Shown here: piece by piece, positions 37,437 through 49,212 of the stretch
Layout: each line of letters opens with the position of its first letter
How positions within the stretch are numbered: position 1 is the first letter of the stretch
The notes under the pieces: generated by a model
Database searches by the model: none
Told to the model about the DNA's origin: nothing
Seen by the model: the letters and a program-made list of their open reading frames with translations, nothing else
Made by a program: the position numbers and the translations under genes
Source: Sapria himalayana
Taxonomy: Eukaryota; Streptophyta; Magnoliopsida; Malpighiales; Rafflesiaceae
NCBI GenBank assembly: GCA_029783825.1
Contig: JAREIK010002991.1
Location: 427,001-491,000, forward strand
Direction of reading: 5' to 3'
DNA: 64,000 bases

Positions 37437-37448
37437 TGGTATCAGAGC
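37437..37448 (+). other. Primer-binding site (initiator tRNA-Met type)
   Basis: TGGTATCAGAGC, three bases after the 5' LTR, matches the complement of the 3' end of plant initiator tRNA-Met, the usual primer of copia elements. Confidence 0.95.
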
Positions 37449-37674
37449 ATTGATTCCTAACTGAGATTGAAATTATTTTTGAATAATATTCAAATCTAAT
37501 TTCTTCAGTTTAGGCGTTCTCTGAAAACCTAACTATTTTTCACAAATTTCTTAAGATCGAGCATAGATCTGACCAGATCTACTAAGATCTAAAGGTTTTG
37601 TGGTTTTTAAAACCTATTTTTTACAAAACCCGAACATTCCGTTCAAATTTTTTCAAGCTGTTTTTAATATTATT

Positions 37675-40600
37675 ATGTTTTCAAAAACTCAAAACTCATC
37701 AAACTCGGGTTCGATTCCTATTCCCTTGTTTGATGGTGAAAATTTTGACTATTGGCTTGTCAAAATGCGAACATTATTTATCTCCCAATATATATGGAAA
37801 ATTGTGGTTTATGGATATGTAGAAGCCCCTAATTTCTCTATTCTGGAAGGTAAGGAATTGTTGCAAGAGAAGGAATTACGGAAATTAAATGCTAAGGCAT
37901 TACTTTTCATCCAACAGGGTGTAAGTAATGCGATATTTCCTCGATTACTTGGCTATACTCAAGCCAAGGAGGCTTGGGACCTCCTAATCAAAGAATACCA
38001 AGGAGATAAGAAAGCTCGAGGAGCTCTTCTGCACTCCTTGAGAAAAGATTTCGAGAATCTGAATATGAAAAACTCAGATTCTCTTACTGAGTTTTCAACT
38101 CAGTTTCTTGATATAGTTAATCAACTTAAGATTCATGGAGAAAATGTCTCCGAGACTCGATTAGTTGAAAAACTACTAATCTGTATGCCTGATAAGTTTG
38201 ATGCCATTGTGGCAGTGATAGAGGAAACCAAAGATTTATCAAAGCTCTCCATCCAGCAAGTTCTGAGTTCCTTAAAGTCCTATGAGAGTCGATTACTGAA
38301 GAGGGCAAAAATCTCTGGAGAGACTGCAATGCAGTCAAGATGGGAAGAAAGCTCCAACAAGGCTGAAGTGCAATACAGAGACATGAGGAGTAAGAAAAAT
38401 ACACAAAGGTATGAATTTAAAAATAAAAACAAAAATAAAATTAAAACAGGCTCTACTTCTACTCTCTCAACTGACTCATCTAAGGAACAATCTCTCTATT
38501 GCACTATATGCAAGAGATTAAACCACACTGCGACAGAGTGTTAGTTTCGAAAACAAAACCAATGCCAAAACTGTAAAAGGTTTGAGCACAGTTCTAAGAA
38601 CTGTAAGAGCATCTCTAAACAGAGTGCTGGTTTTACAGAACGAGTAACTTCTGTAGAATATTTGTTTTATGCAAATGAAACAGAAAATACACATTCAATA
38701 AACACTTGGTTTCTGGACAGTGGTTGCTCAAACCACATGTCTGGAAATGAAGAAATATTTGTGGATTTACTTCCAGTAGTAAACTCACAAGTCAAACTGG
38801 GCAATAGTGAACTAGTTCAGGCGCAAGCCAAGGGTAGAGTGGCAGTACCCACCTGCTCTGGAACAAAGTTCATAAAGGATGTACTTCTAGTTCCTGCCTT
38901 GGACCAGAATTTACTAAGCGTTGTCCAGTTAATTGAAAAAGGCTATAAACTGTCGTTTGAAAATAAAACATGTGAAATTTTTGATCAAGGCAGTAATCAA
39001 CCCTCCTGGATAGTAAAAATGTCAAGTGGAAAAAATTTTCCACTGATATTTGCTGAGAAAACAGATAAGGCATTCTCAATGAATGTCCAATCTGTAACTT
39101 CTCTATGGCACAGCAGGTTTGGGCATTTAAATTACTTTGACCTAAAAAATATTTTTCAAAATAACTTAGTAAATGGAATGCCTTCGAACCTATCACCACC
39201 TACCTCTATCTGTGAAGTGTGCTCACTTGGAAAGCAATCCAGAAAGAGCTTTCCAAAACACTCTGCCTGGAAAGCTTCCAAACCCCTGGAACTACTGCAT
39301 GCTGACATATGTGGTCCTATGTCAGTGAAATCTCTAGGCAGCAATAGTTATTTCTTATTGTTTATAGATGATTGCACGAGATATATATGGGTATTCTTCT
39401 TGAAGCACAAGTCTGAAGCACTTGAATGCTTCAATAAACTCTTACCACTTGTCGAAAGACAATCTGGACTAAGTGTTAAGTCACTTAGAACAGACAGAGG
39501 AGGTGAGTTCCTCTCTCAAAAATTCACAAACTTCTGTGAATCCAAAGGAATAATTAGGCAGCTTACCACTGCCTACTCACCACAACAGAATGGAGTTGTG
39601 GAAAGGAAAAATAGGACTATAATGGAAATGGCCAGATCACTTTTAAACCAGAAAGACTTACCAAAAAATTTTTGGGCAGAGGCAGTGAACACTTCAGTGT
39701 ACCTGCTCAATAAGTGCCCAACCAAAGCACTGGAAAACTTAACTCCAGTGCAAGCCTGGACTAGAAGAAAACCTAATGTTAAACACTTAAAGGTATTCGG
39801 GAGTATTTGTCACTCCCATATACCAAGTGCACAAAGAACCAAATTAGACTCCAAGAGTCTAAAGTGTATTTTAGTAGGTTACAGTCTGCAATCCAAGGGT
39901 TACAGATTGTACTCACCAGAAACTAAGATATTTCTGGTGAGTAGAGATATTTTAATTGATGAAAACAGTAAGTGGGCTGGAAATTCAATTGAAGTAAATT
40001 CTGGAACCAAAAATGGTTGCACAGAAGCTGCTGCAACCAGCAATAAAATAATAAGTCCTCCAAGGTACGATTTCAGCTCACCCTCTACTTTTTCTTCTGA
40101 GTTTATTTCTGATTCTTTTTCTGAACATGATTCTCAATATAAGTCCAAGTCTGTTTCTGAGTATAGTAATTGTTCATCATCTAATTCTAAATCTCTGACT
40201 GAACTTAATAAAATAACCCCTGTAAAGTATAAAGACCTGTCAGATATTTATCAGAGATGTAATTACGCCTCAGTTGAGTCACTCAACTATGAAGAGGCTG
40301 TAAAACATCAATTCTGGTTCAAAGCGATGCATACAGAAATGTCTGTCATTGAGAAAAATAACACTTGGACCTTAGTAGACTTACCCCAAAATAAACACAG
40401 TATATGTGTTAAGTGGATTTATAAAATTAAAGTTAAATCAAATTCAAATCAGCCTGTATACAAGGCTCGATTGGTAGCTAAAGGTTACTCACAAAAACTT
40501 GGATTAGACTACCATGAAACCTTTGCTCCAGTAGCAAGGTTAGAAACCATAAGGCTCTTAATAGCCTTAGCTGGACAGAAAGGATGGAATTTATTCCAAT

Positions 40601-41856
40601 TAGACATAAAATCTGTCTTTCTAAATGAAAAACTTAAGGAAGAGATATATGTAGAACAACCCCCTGGGTTTGTAAAAAAGGGGAGTGAACACTGTGTTTA
40701 TAAATTAAACAATGCTTTGTATGAGTTGAAACAAGCTCCTCGTGCTTGGTATCAACAAATCAACTCATACTTTCTGAATCAAGGATTCAATAGAAGTAAG
40801 AGTGAGCCTACACTCTATATTAAAAGAGATAATAATTCTGGAATTTTAATTGTTTCTTTATATATCGATGATATTGTTTTTACAAGTAATAAAACTGAAT
40901 TGATAAATAACTTTAGGAGAGAAATGGAAATTAAATATGAGATGTCTGACCTAGGAAACCTAAAACAATTCTTAGGACTTGAAATAACTCAAGACACAAG
41001 TGGTGTGTCTATTTCTCAAACTACATACATTAAACAATTATTGAAAAATTTTGGAATGAGTGACTGCAAGCCTATATCTACCCCTTTAGAAGTAAATCAG
41101 AAATTACTTTTAGCTAAAGGTAAACCTGTAAATGAGAAAACATACAGATGCTTAATTGGAAGCTTGTTGTATGCATCAGCAACCAGACCCGATATTGTAT
41201 ATTCTGTTCACTTGTTGTCACGGTTTATGCATTGTCCGAATCATATACACTTAAGTGCTGCCAAACGGTTATTGAGATATCTCAAAGGTACACTTAACTT
41301 AGGTTTGAAATATCACAGAATAAACCATACAGAAATCATTGGTTATTGTGATAGTGATTGGGGAGGAAATCCAAAGGATTATAAAAGTACCTCTGGATAT
41401 GTGTTTAATCTAGGAACTGCGGCTGTTTCTTGGCAGTCCAAGAAACAATCAACCATAGCCCTGTCCACTACTGAAGCTGAATATGTTTCAGCTTCAGTTG
41501 CAACCTCTCAAGCCTTATGGCTTAGAAAACTATTGGGCGACTTAGATAAATTATAAAAATATCCAACAAAAATTCTGTGTGATAATCAATCGACTATATC
41601 TATTGTGAGTGATATGGTAATGCATATTCGAACTAAACACATAGGTTTGAAATATCACTTTATTAAGGATACAATTAAATCTAATGAAGTTAAGTTGGTT
41701 TTTTGCAGGACTGAAGAACAAGTAGCCGATATATTTACGAAGTCCCTACTGAGAGAAAAGCTTGTCTATTTGAGAGAAAAGCTTGGACTGACCTCAACTA
41801 CATCGAATGGGGGGATTGTTGACGGGCTGTTCGTTAAGTTGAGAGATTTAGAGTGA
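37675..41856 (+). pseudogene. copia gag-pol polyprotein, broken by two in-frame stops
   Basis: One frame from the first ATG (37675) codes for gag and pol in copia order. Gag (to about 38600) has the PLFDGENFDYW start and a CTICKRLNH zinc knuckle; a TAG at 38542 falls inside the knuckle where the family usually has a Trp. Then protease (WFLDSGCSNHM, about 38708), integrase (HHCC from LWHSRFGHLN, then HADICGP, LRTDRGGEF, NGVVERKNR), reverse transcriptase (KWIYKIK, QLDIKSVFLN, and the active site YIDD at 40861) and RNase H (YCDSDWGGN, STTEAEYVSA). A TAA at 41554 cuts RNase H; the frame resumes with CDNQSTI and KHIGLKYHF and ends at 41854 inside the 3' LTR. There is no frameshift. Integrase precedes RT, which defines Ty1/copia. 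It is most likely a recently inactivated copy. Confidence 0.95.
41804..41816 (+). other. Polypurine tract
   Basis: GAATGGGGGGAT directly before the 3' LTR, the usual start site of plus-strand DNA synthesis. Confidence 0.85.
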
Positions 41857-42143
41857 AATTACTAATATGCCCTTAATGAGCAATTATCGGTGTATTACTG
41901 TAAAGTATCTCTTTAATAAATTCTTCTATTTTTAATTATCGGATTGATATAAAAGCATGTTGTTTTTTTTTTGACCTAGCTGTTGGCTGAATAATTTTTT
42001 AACTGAGTGCTTTGATATTGGTTCCTACTGCGCGATTTCTCTCCTCTTCTTCTTCTCTTCTGTTCTTCATCTTCTTCTATGTTCTTGCTTCTGTTCTTGA
42101 GAATTCCTTGTATTAAACAAGGAATAGTTGTTCTAAAACAACA
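41817..42143 (+). repeat. 3' LTR of the copia element
   Basis: 327 bp, differing from the 5' LTR at eight single bases. Followed by the second copy of the duplication ATTAG. Confidence 0.95.
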
Positions 42144-42148
42144 ATTAG

Positions 42149-42590
42149 AAGTGGAAATGAAAAATCTAAATCTGTCGCTATATTTAGAAACAGAAATATT
42201 GTATTTCACAAATTAGAAATACTCACATAAATTCCATTTCTATAATTTATAAAAGTATCTTTTAAAAATAGAAAAATTTCATTTCAAATAAGATCAATAA
42301 TTTAAGATTGGATCAGAATATAAATGTACTTATTTCTTGCAGTATATAAATCTATGTATATCAATGTTTATAGATACACTATATAGGTTGTGTGTGTGTG
42401 TGTGTGCGTGCGCGCATATATAGCTCACATATTAACATTGAGGTAAAATCAATTTTTTGATTATGGCTATGGGTGCCCATAAATCCAAATGTTTTATGTT
42501 TTGATGTAATTTTTATTAAATATCAAACATGATTTTAGTATTCATTTTTTAAGATTTATTTTTAATACTAAAATTAAAATATTATTTTTA
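42149..42590. other. AT-rich spacer with GT microsatellite
   Basis: Contains a (GT)n run merging into GCGTGCGCGC at 42389-42416. The first part (AAATCTGTCGCTATATTT near 42165) could be the flank into which the copia element inserted. No gene seen. Confidence 0.5.
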
Positions 42591-42971
42591 GATTGTTTTT
42601 TTTTTTTCAATTTTTTCCCAACCCCATTTTACATTATTGCCCCTAAAAGAGAGTATTTTATGACAGGCATCTGGATCTGTTTCTGCCTTCTGGTTCTGGG
42701 TCAGGCCTAAATGGGGCTGCCGGCGCCACGGGGAAGGGACCGCGACTCCGAAACGCAGGGCCATGGGTGTGGGTGGGGCCCGTAAAGGTGTGGTCCCCCG
42801 ACCCTGGAATTGCCATCTCCTGGGGGAATCATTTGTAAGCACAAAAATAGGGAGATATGATGGATCAAATCATGAAAACAACTTCTGAATGAGGACTGCA
42901 AAAAGAAAAACACAGCAATAAAAAAGGAGATCTAAACAAAGGAAAACAATTTAGCAAGAAAATAGTCGTTA
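42591..42971 (-). other. Downstream flank or 3' UTR of the LRR gene
   Basis: GC-richer than the surroundings between 42660 and 42840. On the minus strand it contains intron-acceptor-like pyrimidine tracts (ending TTTTTGCAG near 42905 and TTTAG near 42930), so a spliced 3' UTR is possible. The short open frames here match nothing known to me. Confidence 0.35.
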
Positions 42972-44441
42972 CTACGAATGCAATGGATTCGCGAGAAGTA
43001 GACAGACAAAAAGAGCAAAATAATACAGAAAGAAACAGGCGGCGGAGGCAACTGAAGAGGCCTGCGATTTCTGGCTGGTGATAGAATTATGATCTGCGGT
43101 TCCACACGCGGCAACTCCAATCCCAATCCCACCATATTCAGCTTCAGAACGGCGCAAACAGAGAGACGGATTACCACTGAGGTCCAAATTCTTTCCCAGC
43201 CTCTTGAGAAAAGTGGCGTTGAAGGGCACGACTCCCACCAACAAGTTTCTGCTGAGGTTCAAGTGATATAAGCGAGAGAGGGTGCCGAAACCAACGGGAA
43301 TTGGGCCCGTCAGCTTGTTGTTCTGAAGGGATAGAGTGGTCAGGTTGGTGAGCTTAGAAAAGCTAGGTGGTATTGTTCCAGTATATCCCGAATTGGCGAG
43401 TCTGAGCTCTTGAAGCTTCAGTAGCTTGCTGAACTCTGCAGGTAGATGGGCATTCATTGGATTGTCGTCCATGATGACGTACTGCAAGTTGTGTAATTTT
43501 GGAAATCCCGATGGAAGACTTCCTCTCAGTTTATTGTTGCTCAGAGCCAAGAAAGTAAGCACGCTGAGCTTCTCTATGCTATCGGGGATCCTTCCGGCAA
43601 ACGTATTCGAACTGAAATCGAGTTTCTGAAGCATACCCAGCTGACCGATTGTCGTCGGAATGTTCCCAGAGAAGGAATTGTAGCTCAGATCAAGCCCCAG
43701 AAGTTTTTTCAAGTTGCCCAACTGAGACGGAATAGCTCCCGATAGCATATTATAGCTGAGGTCGAGGTGCAGTAAAGATTCGAGGCCAAAAATCTCGACA
43801 GGAACGTGGCCTGCAAGGCGATTCTGCGATAATGTAAGGATCTTCAGGGACTTGAGAAGGGAAATCTGCGGGGGAATGGGACCAACGAGCGCGGGATTTG
43901 ATCTGAGGCTGAACTGCTGGATGGAGGAATTGGAAAAAGATTTGATCTGAGGTGAAAAAGAAAGAGTGGTCTTGGCACGAGTGAAGCAATTAAAGAAGAA
44001 GACGGACTGGAGATACGGAAGCAAAAAGATTTGGTAGGGAAACACAGCTGAGGGCTTGCAAGATGGATTCGGATGGGTGCCGAAATCGAGCCGAGATACA
44101 TGGAAGTGGTTGTCAGCAGCTGGTCGGCACTCTATTCCGAACCACGTCGAGCCGGGCTTGCAGGGATTGGGGTAGGAGTTTTTCCATCTGCGGTCGGAGG
44201 ACATGGAGTCCATGATGCTGAAAAGGGTCTCCGCCTCGGAAGGAAGCATGCTGATGTTCTTATCGGCGACAGCCGGGAGGTTCTTGTTTGGAAGCGGTTG
44301 GCTCCGGGGGTGTTTCTTTGAATGGGAGTCGGGCGTGGAATGATTGTGGGGAGTACTGCTACTACTACAGCGAGCGAAAGCGAGGAGCAGCAGGAGATCG
44401 GAGAGTAGGACTGTGAGCTGGAATAATGAACAGTGTCCCAT
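42972..44441 (-). CDS. RLP29: LRR receptor-like protein, RLP29 type
   Basis: Intact single-exon gene, 489 residues. Residues 1-25 form a signal peptide. A low-complexity Ser/Pro/His linker follows, then SEAETLFSIMDSMSSD (68-83) and a Cys-bearing cap (PNPCKPGSTWFGIEC, 91-105). About ten plant-type leucine-rich repeats of 24 residues run from about 174 to 425 (for example LDLSYNMLSGAIPSQLGNL). A Cys pair (C428, C446) and a hydrophobic C-terminal segment (464-483) with a very short tail follow, suggesting a GPI anchor or a membrane anchor without a cytoplasmic signalling domain. There is no kinase domain. Similarity is strongest to Arabidopsis RLP29 (At2g42800), a relative of TOO MANY MOUTHS and PII-2 proteins. 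It would act at the cell surface, presumably as a co-receptor or ligand-binding partner; no specific ligand is known to me. The ATG at 44441 opens directly into the signal peptide. Confidence 0.93.
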   Translation of the reverse strand: MGHCSLFQLTVLLSDLLLLLAFARCSSSSTPHNHSTPDSHSKKHPRSQPLPNKNLPAVADKNISMLPSEAETLFSIMDSMSSDRRWKNSYPNPCKPGSTWFGIECRPAADNHFHVSRLDFGTHPNPSCKPSAVFPYQIFLLPYLQSVFFFNCFTRAKTTLSFSPQIKSFSNSSIQQFSLRSNPALVGPIPPQISLLKSLKILTLSQNRLAGHVPVEIFGLESLLHLDLSYNMLSGAIPSQLGNLKKLLGLDLSYNSFSGNIPTTIGQLGMLQKLDFSSNTFAGRIPDSIEKLSVLTFLALSNNKLRGSLPSGFPKLHNLQYVIMDDNPMNAHLPAEFSKLLKLQELRLANSGYTGTIPPSFSKLTNLTTLSLQNNKLTGPIPVGFGTLSRLYHLNLSRNLLVGVVPFNATFLKRLGKNLDLSGNPSLCLRRSEAEYGGIGIGVAACGTADHNSITSQKSQASSVASAACFFLYYFALFVCLLLANPLHS

Positions 44442-44533
44442 TGCGGAAGGGCGTGACTCGTCACCCTGTGCAGAAGCTCTGTTTGGGGTGGTTTTAGAAA
44501 TGAATAATTTGACATGCAGCTGAGAGGGAGGGG

Positions 44534-44566
<33 letters not shown>

Positions 44567-44640
44567 AGGGAGGGAGGGAGGAAGGAGTGGACGTGATTGA
44601 TAAGATGGAGGAGGGCCGGAGGGGTCACTGTCAGCAATTC
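44442..44640 (-). promoter_or_regulatory. RLP29 5' UTR/promoter with (TC)n and (TCCC)n tract
   Basis: Upstream of the RLP29 start, 44524-44585 is a GA/GGGA run on the plus strand, so (TC)n and (TCCC)n in the gene's own orientation, about 85 bp before the ATG. Pyrimidine-rich tracts of this kind are common in plant core promoters and 5' UTRs, and GA repeats are bound by BBR/BPC factors. The role here is inferred. Confidence 0.55.
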
Positions 44641-45339
44641 TGAGTGGGAGTTATCACAGTTTAATTAAAAATTTGAAGATCAATGGAGAACTGAGAAACC
44701 ATGTTTTTTGCTTGTCAGTCACTCTCACAGTCTCACTATCCATGCGGTCTCGGGTTCTGTTCCAGGGCCACGTCGGATAAATTTTACATTTTTGTTCACA
44801 ACACACAAAATATATATATAAAAAAAAACCTGAACTTTTTATGATTAAGAAAATTATACTAAATTTAAAATAAGTATGATTTAGTGTGCTAAAATTAATC
44901 AATCTAATTTTGACCTCGAATTTTAAAAAAATTTAATTAAACTAATTTAAAAACTACTATCACAAACTAATAAATCATATTTTAAAATTCAAAAATCATA
45001 ATTTCTTAAAAAAATTGTTTTAAAAATATAATATTTGTTATAAGTGTTGGTATGAGAATCAAAACCACATCCTCCACATTGGCAAAACAATAATTTACTA
45101 GGCAATCACAAGATTAACATCAATTGAAGAACAAATTAAAATAATTATATATACTTACAAATATAAATGAAAACATATATAATTAGATATAAATATATGT
45201 AGATATGTAAACATATATATACTAATTCAAATTTTATTTAATCATCATCCATAAATATTCATACTCAAAATAAATCAGACAATTAATGCATTCGTAATTA
45301 AAACAAATTACAACACATAATTCAAATTTATTTATAGAG
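44641..45339. other. AT-rich spacer, nothing recognised
   Basis: Intergenic sequence between the RLP29 promoter and the old copia region. No open frame or repeat boundary that I can support. Confidence 0.5.
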
Positions 45340-46690
45340 GAAATGGGTTTAAGAGTTGTGCTTCCTAACTCTAGGATTGACATAAGTTTTACATCTCTTG
45401 CTTGCTTGTGCAACCCTTAGAGAAAAAAACATTTATCACTATGATTTTATAGTTGGCATGACTTTGCTTGTTGTATGAGGAAAAAGGAGAAGAAAATGAA
45501 ATTTTTTTGAAAATTCTCTATCATCCACTTTTATACTTATGCAGCCTCATATTACTCAAAGTAAGAAGTCATGACTTTTAGAATAAAGGCATAACTTTGG
45601 TCTTCATCTCTTTAGCTAGAGGTTGTGACTAGAAAATGATCATTACTCTTTTTAGCATCTTGATCTTTCTATAACATAAAGTCAAAGTATTAGCAATTGC
45701 CACAACATGGGCCTAATCTAATAACAACACAAAGTTGTGGCATTATGAAATAGCCACAACTTAATGCCTTCATCCATTTGTAGTCCATTGAGGAATGTGA
45801 CACTATAAAGTTTAAACATCTCAATTTAATTCCACATAATGGGTATCATCATAATATTTGAATAACTGATGATAGTATAAATCATGATTGTGATAGAGGT
45901 TGCTAGTATGATTTTCTTTTAGGATCATACTCTTAGAAAAGGAAAGTCCATTATTAAGTGCTCAAAGGGTGGCCGGTAAAATAATGACCCTTTTGAATCT
46001 ACCTTCCATGTAAATAACACATCAAATATCTTTGTCAGCATGTTATACAGAGCTTCCAATCTTTGCCCCATCAAATTTAGTGCAACTTCAAAGGTTCATA
46101 TCACATAATAAACATATATTAGGGTTGCATTATACTGTCTTAATTCATCCATCCACTACCTCTCCCTAGATGTCATTTCCTTCACATTCATTATATCTCT
46201 TTCCTACATTATTCATTTCCAATCTATTGTAACCATTTAAATTGGATTTCAAATGATTTGGTACTTCCAATTAATCAACACATCTATGCATTTTATTCCT
46301 TCTCCAAGAGTTTGGAGATTCGATCTGCAAACTTTCTAATTGCTTTTGCTACTCGTATGCATATGGTAGGGAATGAATCTGCCTTTTCAATACTTTTTTG
46401 TTTTGCTCTATATGCCACTACACATTTTTCAAAATACACAAAATATCTATAAATAAACCACCACGTGTAGCTAAGGAATGCTCAGCATGGGCCGGCTCAT
46501 CTTATCAAGCTCCTCATCTTCTTTCCATCTCTCAATTATCACTCATGGTAAAAGATAATTATTCTTCTTATATTTTAGTCGGTAATTCCCCTTCATGTAT
46601 TAGCTTTTTTTTCTTTTTCATCTCCTTCAATTTTATTTTTTATGATCAAAAACTTTAGGGAGGATACTATCAGACATATCACTTAGACTT
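45340..46690 (+). repeat. Eroded LTR-like flank of an old copia element
   Basis: Non-coding sequence rich in GTCATGAC, CACAAC and GTGGC words like repeat B, including GTCATGAC at 45568. Its GCATATGGTAGG phrase near 46353 also occurs at 21578. It precedes the gag remnant at 46790 and may be its 5' LTR and leader. The ends are not defined. Confidence 0.4.
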
Positions 46691-46789
46691 GTTCATCCGT
46701 AGGAACTCCATCAACTAAGCACATCAAATATACCTAATTTCCTTGACTACTAGAGAAACAATAAAAGAAGAAATTGAATAGTCTCGGTA

Positions 46790-49180
46790 TGGTTGTGTAA
46801 TCTGTAATTTTTATTAGGAATCATCTCTCTGAGGACCTGAAAAAGGAATATCTTATTATAAAATATGTTTTCATTCCTTGGAATAACTTGAAGAATATAT
46901 TTGACCACCAAAATTAGTGGTTTTACCAAAAGTTCATTGTGAATGGATGCACTTGAGGTTGCAAAAACTTTAAATAGTTAGCGAGTATAACTTTGTTCTA
47001 TTTAAAATATGTTAGAAATTAAAGTCACGAAGAGAAAAAATTATAGTTGAAGCTATGCCAAAGAAAAAGTTCACGACATTTCATGCCTGTGGTGTGTTCA
47101 CAAGTAATGTTATGAAGAGAAAATCCTATTTAATAGCATCTAAACTATTCCTTGAAGTGCTCGTAGTTGCGGCCATGTTCATAGATATAATTTTCAACAC
47201 CATAATAGTTATCATTCTAACCCTTTCAAGAGGAATGACTCATTCCCCAGCCAGAAGTGAAATAACAACAAGAATAAAAAAGGAGAAAACACACATAAAA
47301 ACCTTTCAAGGCTCATGAGGAGACTTGTTGTAGATGTGGAATAGAGGGGCATTGTCTCGTACCTTTCATCCAGCCAAACATTTAGTAGTTATGTATCAAG
47401 TATTATTCAAGAATTTAAGAAAAATGGTAAAGATTAATTTTTCTAATGAAAATGGGACGGACCTCACTTATTTTGATGTGATTTTGTCTGAAAGCCCTTG
47501 TAGTAATTTTAATTGCTAGTAAATGATGAAAATGCAAATAATAAATAATTCTATGTATGCTATCATTAGTTAATAAGAATATCATCTTTTATTTATATTT
47601 TTATCTTTATCTAACTTTAGGTATTATTGAATTTCAAGATTAATGATGATGATATATGTCTTGGTGACTATGCAACAACAAATATAATCCTTCGAGATAA
47701 TAGATGCCTCCACTAAATTTTTCGCATGTATGTCTTTTTTCTATAAGAAATATTAACTTTACTAGGCTCCTTACACAAATAACTAAATCAAGAGCACAAT
47801 TCCCAGACTATCCAATCAAGATAATAAAACTAATATCATATCAATTGAGATAAATATTTATTATTTGTCAATTGGGATAAATATTAAGTATCATATTGCT
47901 CATGTCCATGCTCAAAATGGTTTAGCTGAATCTTTGATCAAACATCTTTAGTTAATAACTACATTACTATTGAAGAAGACCAAATCACCAACACATACAT
48001 GTGAACATGCTGTTATGATTGCTAAAAGTTTAATAAGAATTAGAATGATATCATATCAAGAGTACTCCCTTTTATAAATTGCATTGGCTAAAAAATCAAA
48101 TATTTTTCACTTACGAGTTTTTTGTTATGTGATTCATGTACCAGTTATACTTCCTCTACATGCCAAAATAGGTCCACAACCAAGGCTTGAGATGTAAATA
48201 GCTTTTGATTTTGACATCTATCATTAGATATTAAAACCCTTAATAAGAAATATTTTCAGGGAAAGATTTATAGATTTTTGTTTTGATGAAATTAAATTCC
48301 CACCATTAGAAGAAGAGAAATCAATTCTAGAAAAAATGATGAAAAAAATATTTGAAATATATTTACATTATCTCATTTTTAATCTTCATACAAATCAATA
48401 TGATCCGATAGTTCAAAAGACCATTGATCTAAAAAATATTGCAAATAAATTATCAAATATATTTGTTAATGCAGAGAAAGTGACAAAGTCACATATTCCA
48501 ACTATGAATGCTTCAGCATGGATTGAGGTCCTTATACACTTGAAGTATGAGTGATCATTGGGTCAAAAGACATAACACCTCAGAAGAGGAGAACAATATA
48601 CTTGAGATTTAATATGAATGCCTCTAAAAATGAACATATCGAACAGAATTCCTTAAGAAGTAAAAAACAAATAAATATCTCTAGAAGAGACAAGGGTACT
48701 TGAAAGTATTGTGATCTTAATAAATAAAATCAAAATAAAATTATTAACAATAATATGTTTGTTTTCTTACTAAATGGCCTTATATATCATAAGAAATGAT
48801 GAGAATCACAGACCATAAAATATAGAAGAATGTCAAAATAGGAATGATTAGCCAAAATAAAAAGAAGTCAATGCATACAAAATCAAACTCATTAATGAAA
48901 TGAAATGTTTTCTGACCTATAGTCCAAACATCTAAATGTGTAAAGTTTGTTGGGTACAAATAGATATTTGCATGAAAGCGTAATGAAAATAATGATATCA
49001 TAAGATATATAATACAATCAATAGCACAGGGTTTATCATAGAGACATGGTCTTGACTATAAGGAAATATATTCTCTTGTCATTGACACGATCTCTTTCTA
49101 CTTTTTAATAAGATTAGTATCCTTTGTAATACTGGACATGCATCTCATGGATGTCATCAGAGCACGCACACACACACGCG

Positions 49181-49212
<32 letters not shown>

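Larger units (their letters stand above)
37107..42143 (+). mobile_element. Nearly intact Ty1/copia retrotransposon
   Basis: A complete 5037-bp element: two 327-bp LTRs starting TGTTGACGGG and ending AAAACAACA, a primer-binding site complementary to initiator tRNA-Met, one gag-pol frame, a purine-rich tract, and the 5-bp target duplication ATTAG at 37102-37106 and 42144-42148. The LTRs differ at 8 of 327 positions with no length change (about 97.6% identical), so insertion is recent on a plant scale. Two in-frame stops make the copy defective. Confidence 0.97.

Noticed and set aside
42588..42913. Two short minus-strand open frames downstream of the LRR gene
   Set aside because: Pro-rich, no known match, and located in the probable 3' UTR or flank of the LRR gene.
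43089..44321. Open frames on the plus strand and other minus frames across the LRR gene
   Set aside because: Shadows of the RLP29-type reading frame, which has clear signal peptide and LRR structure.
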